A stretch of DNA of 7,505 nucleotides, taken from Puniceicoccales bacterium. GTDB taxonomy: Bacteria > Verrucomicrobiota > Verrucomicrobiia > Opitutales > JAIRLM01. The stretch lies in the NCBI GenBank assembly GCA_031254835.1, contig JAIRTQ010000100.1, positions 1 to 7,505 of the forward strand, given 5' to 3'. This document shows positions 6,351-7,505 of this stretch, piece by piece. Every line of letters begins with the position of its first letter. The first letter of the stretch is position 1. The notes beneath the pieces are model-generated. The model was not told the DNA's origin. It worked only from the letters and a program-made list of their open reading frames with translations, and searched no databases. Both the position numbers and the translations under genes were made by a program.

Positions 6351-6866
6351 CTAGCGGGCCGTGGCCGGGCCGTCCGTCTGCGGCTTTTGTTTTTCGTTGC
6401 CGGCTGGATTGCCGCTAAGAATTTGCAGGGCATATACATCCGGAGCGATCATGCGAAAATGGCCAGTGGCCAGGTCCCCGTCGTCGATTGCCGCATCCAG
6501 CCGTTCCATCTCTCGCATGGTCCGATTGGGATGCTCTACGACCAAATTCGTCACGGGCTGGTCCTTGCTGTCGTAAAAGTGACGAATCTTCCACCGACCG
6601 TCGATGGGTGAGCGCGGAGGTTTTTTTTGGAGCTTTTTCCCGATGGCCGGGTAGGTCGGTTCCGCGGGCTCCGCCTGATAGGCGTACTGATTCAAAGATT
6701 CTTGCAGCAGTAGAACCTCTTCAACAAAACGCCTGTTTTGCGATTGGCGGATGTGACTGCGGACGCGAAAAATGCCGAATAGAACGGCAACTGTGACAAA
6801 AAAAACGGAGAGCAGAAGCGGAACGAGTTTCCGAGTAACCGACCCGTCAGGGGAATGCCTCTCCAC
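6351..6866 (-). CDS. Membrane-anchored pseudopilin-like protein
   Basis: With the GTG start at 6866 the product has 171 residues: a short basic N-terminus, one hydrophobic helix (about residues 13-31, LVPLLLSVFFVTVAVLFGIF), a helical stretch (RRFVEEVLLLQESLNQYAYQ), then a Pro/Lys linker and a small C-terminal domain. That domain includes SPIDGRWKIRHFYD and DDGDLATGHFRMIAP. This plan resembles type IV pilin or type II secretion pseudopilins, whose helix anchors the subunit and whose C-terminal head packs in a fibre. The DDGDLATGHF block recalls pseudopilin-like proteins of Verrucomicrobiota. However, the G/E prepilin cleavage motif is absent, so processing by a prepilin peptidase is doubtful. 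The frame stays open to TTG 6977, with ATG 6959 (GGATGG six bases before it) as an alternative giving 202 residues. I chose 6866 for the normal distance to the helix. It converges on mrdA with 29 bases between them. Confidence 0.6.
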   Translation of the reverse strand: MERHSPDGSVTRKLVPLLLSVFFVTVAVLFGIFRVRSHIRQSQNRRFVEEVLLLQESLNQYAYQAEPAEPTYPAIGKKLQKKPPRSPIDGRWKIRHFYDSKDQPVTNLVVEHPNRTMREMERLDAAIDDGDLATGHFRMIAPDVYALQILSGNPAGNEKQKPQTDGPATAR

Positions 6867-7018
6867 ACCGACATTGTCCGAATATTTCGCGCATCGGCAA
6901 GCATTTTTACTGCCAATGGCAACATTCTTTCTCGGTAATGGCCGGTGGCGGGCGAGCATTTCGAGCCATCCGTGCAAAAAAATCTTGCCCGCCGGCGGAA
7001 GGCCTTTCTAGTGCCTTC
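6867..7018. promoter_or_regulatory. Divergent intergenic region upstream of rplU
   Basis: If the pseudopilin-like gene starts at 6866, these 152 bases separate it from rplU and should hold promoters for both. I see no convincing -35/-10 pair on either strand. The one symmetric element is TGCCAATGGCA (6911-6921), two 5-base arms around a central A, which could bind a dimeric regulator. GGAAGG at 6997-7002 is too far (16 bases) from the rplU ATG to be a good ribosome site. Confidence 0.3.
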
Positions 7019-7348
7019 ATGAGGGCGCTGGTGCGAACGCAGGGGACGCAGGTTTGGGTAGAAGAGGGAAAGATTTTGCAGCTCAACCGGTTCGTCGGAG
7101 CGGAGATCGGTGACAGCATCGAATTGAATGAGGTGTTGCTGCTGGGCGAAGGCGCAGAAACGAAGGTGGGTACGCCCCTGTTGGCCGGCGCTATGGTAAC
7201 GGCCAAGCTGCTGTCCCAGGAACGCGGCAAAAAAGTTCTTGTGATGAAGCGTTTGCGCCGCAAAGGGGCCCACAAAAAACGGGGACACCGGCAGGCACTC
7301 AGCACCATACAAATCGTAGCTGTCGAGGACGGAACAAATGGCGCATAA
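7019..7348 (+). CDS. rplU: 50S ribosomal protein L21
   Basis: L21 binds 23S rRNA (with L20) early in assembly of the large subunit. The 109-residue product starts MRALVRTQGTQVWVEEG and carries the family's LNR, GD and VLLLG positions in order (IGDSIELNEVLLLGEG). Its late basic block RRKGAHKKRGHRQ is the RNA-binding segment and is diagnostic. A usual L21 has about 103 residues; here a few extra acidic/polar residues follow the conserved core. The frame is open back to GTG 6938, but the ATG at 7019 aligns with the normal N-terminus, and the 27 upstream residues are unlike L21. No clear Shine-Dalgarno precedes the ATG. The 3' end overlaps rpmA by 11 bases, so translation of the two is probably coupled. 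Confidence 0.95.
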   Translation: MRALVRTQGTQVWVEEGKILQLNRFVGAEIGDSIELNEVLLLGEGAETKVGTPLLAGAMVTAKLLSQERGKKVLVMKRLRRKGAHKKRGHRQALSTIQIVAVEDGTNGA

Positions 7349-7505
7349 AAAAGGGCAGGGTACGTCCCGAAATGGCCGGGACAGCAAAGGGCAGCGGCTT
7401 GGCGTGAAAAAATTCGGCGGCGAGCGGGTCCGCGCCGGTAACATTCTCATGCGCCAGCGGGGGACTAAGGTGCGTCCCGGTAACAACGTGGGCATGGGTC
7501 GGGAT
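7338..7505 (+). CDS. rpmA: 50S ribosomal protein L27 (3' end outside the window)
   Basis: L27 sits near the peptidyl-transferase centre, with its N-terminal tail reaching towards the tRNA ends. The 56 visible residues begin MAHKKGQGTSRNGRDSKGQR, followed by LGVKKFGGERVRAGN and MRQRGTKVRPGNNVGMGRD, an almost textbook L27. A full protein has about 85 residues, so roughly a third lies beyond the right edge. The N-terminus begins directly with MAHKKG, so there is no sign of the cleaved N-terminal extension seen in Firmicutes. GAGG at 7325-7328, nine bases before the ATG, is a reasonable ribosome site inside the end of rplU. In many bacteria the GTPase gene obgE follows this pair. Confidence 0.96.
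   Translation, partial: MAHKKGQGTSRNGRDSKGQRLGVKKFGGERVRAGNILMRQRGTKVRPGNNVGMGRD

Noticed and set aside
6692..7495. Minus-strand ORF of 267 residues across rplU and rpmA
   Set aside because: It lies opposite two unmistakable ribosomal protein genes and has antisense-type composition.
1..7505. tRNA, tmRNA, RNase P RNA or SRP RNA genes
   Set aside because: I looked for T-loop GGTTCGA-type sequence and known RNA core motifs on the non-coding stretches and found none convincing.

Overview
The window reads as part of a chromosome from a Gram-negative bacterium of fairly high GC (my rough estimate is 55-60%). It carries an outer-membrane autotransporter, a peptidoglycan transpeptidase of the elongation machinery and the ribosomal pair rplU-rpmA. 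A membrane-anchored, pseudopilin-like protein has a C-terminal block (DDGDLATGHFR) of a kind I associate with Verrucomicrobiota/Lentisphaerota, and the autotransporter barrel has a similar flavour. A Verrucomicrobiota-type host (Opitutae/Puniceicoccales-like) is therefore my best guess, but it rests on memory of families and not on a search.

Layout. Positions 1-1369 (+) hold the 3' part of a surface protein: about 145 residues of almost pure Ser/Gly, then a roughly 300-residue autotransporter-type beta-barrel ending in phenylalanine. It converges, with a 3-base gap, on 1373-2875 (-), an apparently complete large terminase subunit of the Mu gp28 type. Its ATPase and nuclease residues are all visible, but no other phage gene is present. 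The upstream stretch 2876-2997 is non-coding and dense in symmetry: two abutting 12-base palindromes and three ACCTAA-type hexamers.

Positions 2998-3764 (+) are the least understood part. An unrecognised ORF (2998-3393) seems to continue, after a one-base frame change, into an acidic, Glu-rich tail (to 3506). A second weak ORF (3546-3764) overlaps the next gene by ATGA. Then come a very hydrophobic membrane protein (3761-4345), sitting where MreD would be expected, and mrdA/PBP2 (4432-6321). mreB, mreC and rodA are not recognisable here.

The right end holds the pseudopilin-like gene (6351-6866, -), convergent with mrdA and divergent from rplU (7019-7348, +). rplU overlaps rpmA (7338 to the window edge, +) by 11 bases.

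Functionally, the hydrophobic protein and mrdA probably form a cell-elongation unit, and rplU-rpmA is a standard 50S subunit operon. The terminase is the outlier: it is either a phage or gene-transfer-agent remnant, or a retained single gene.
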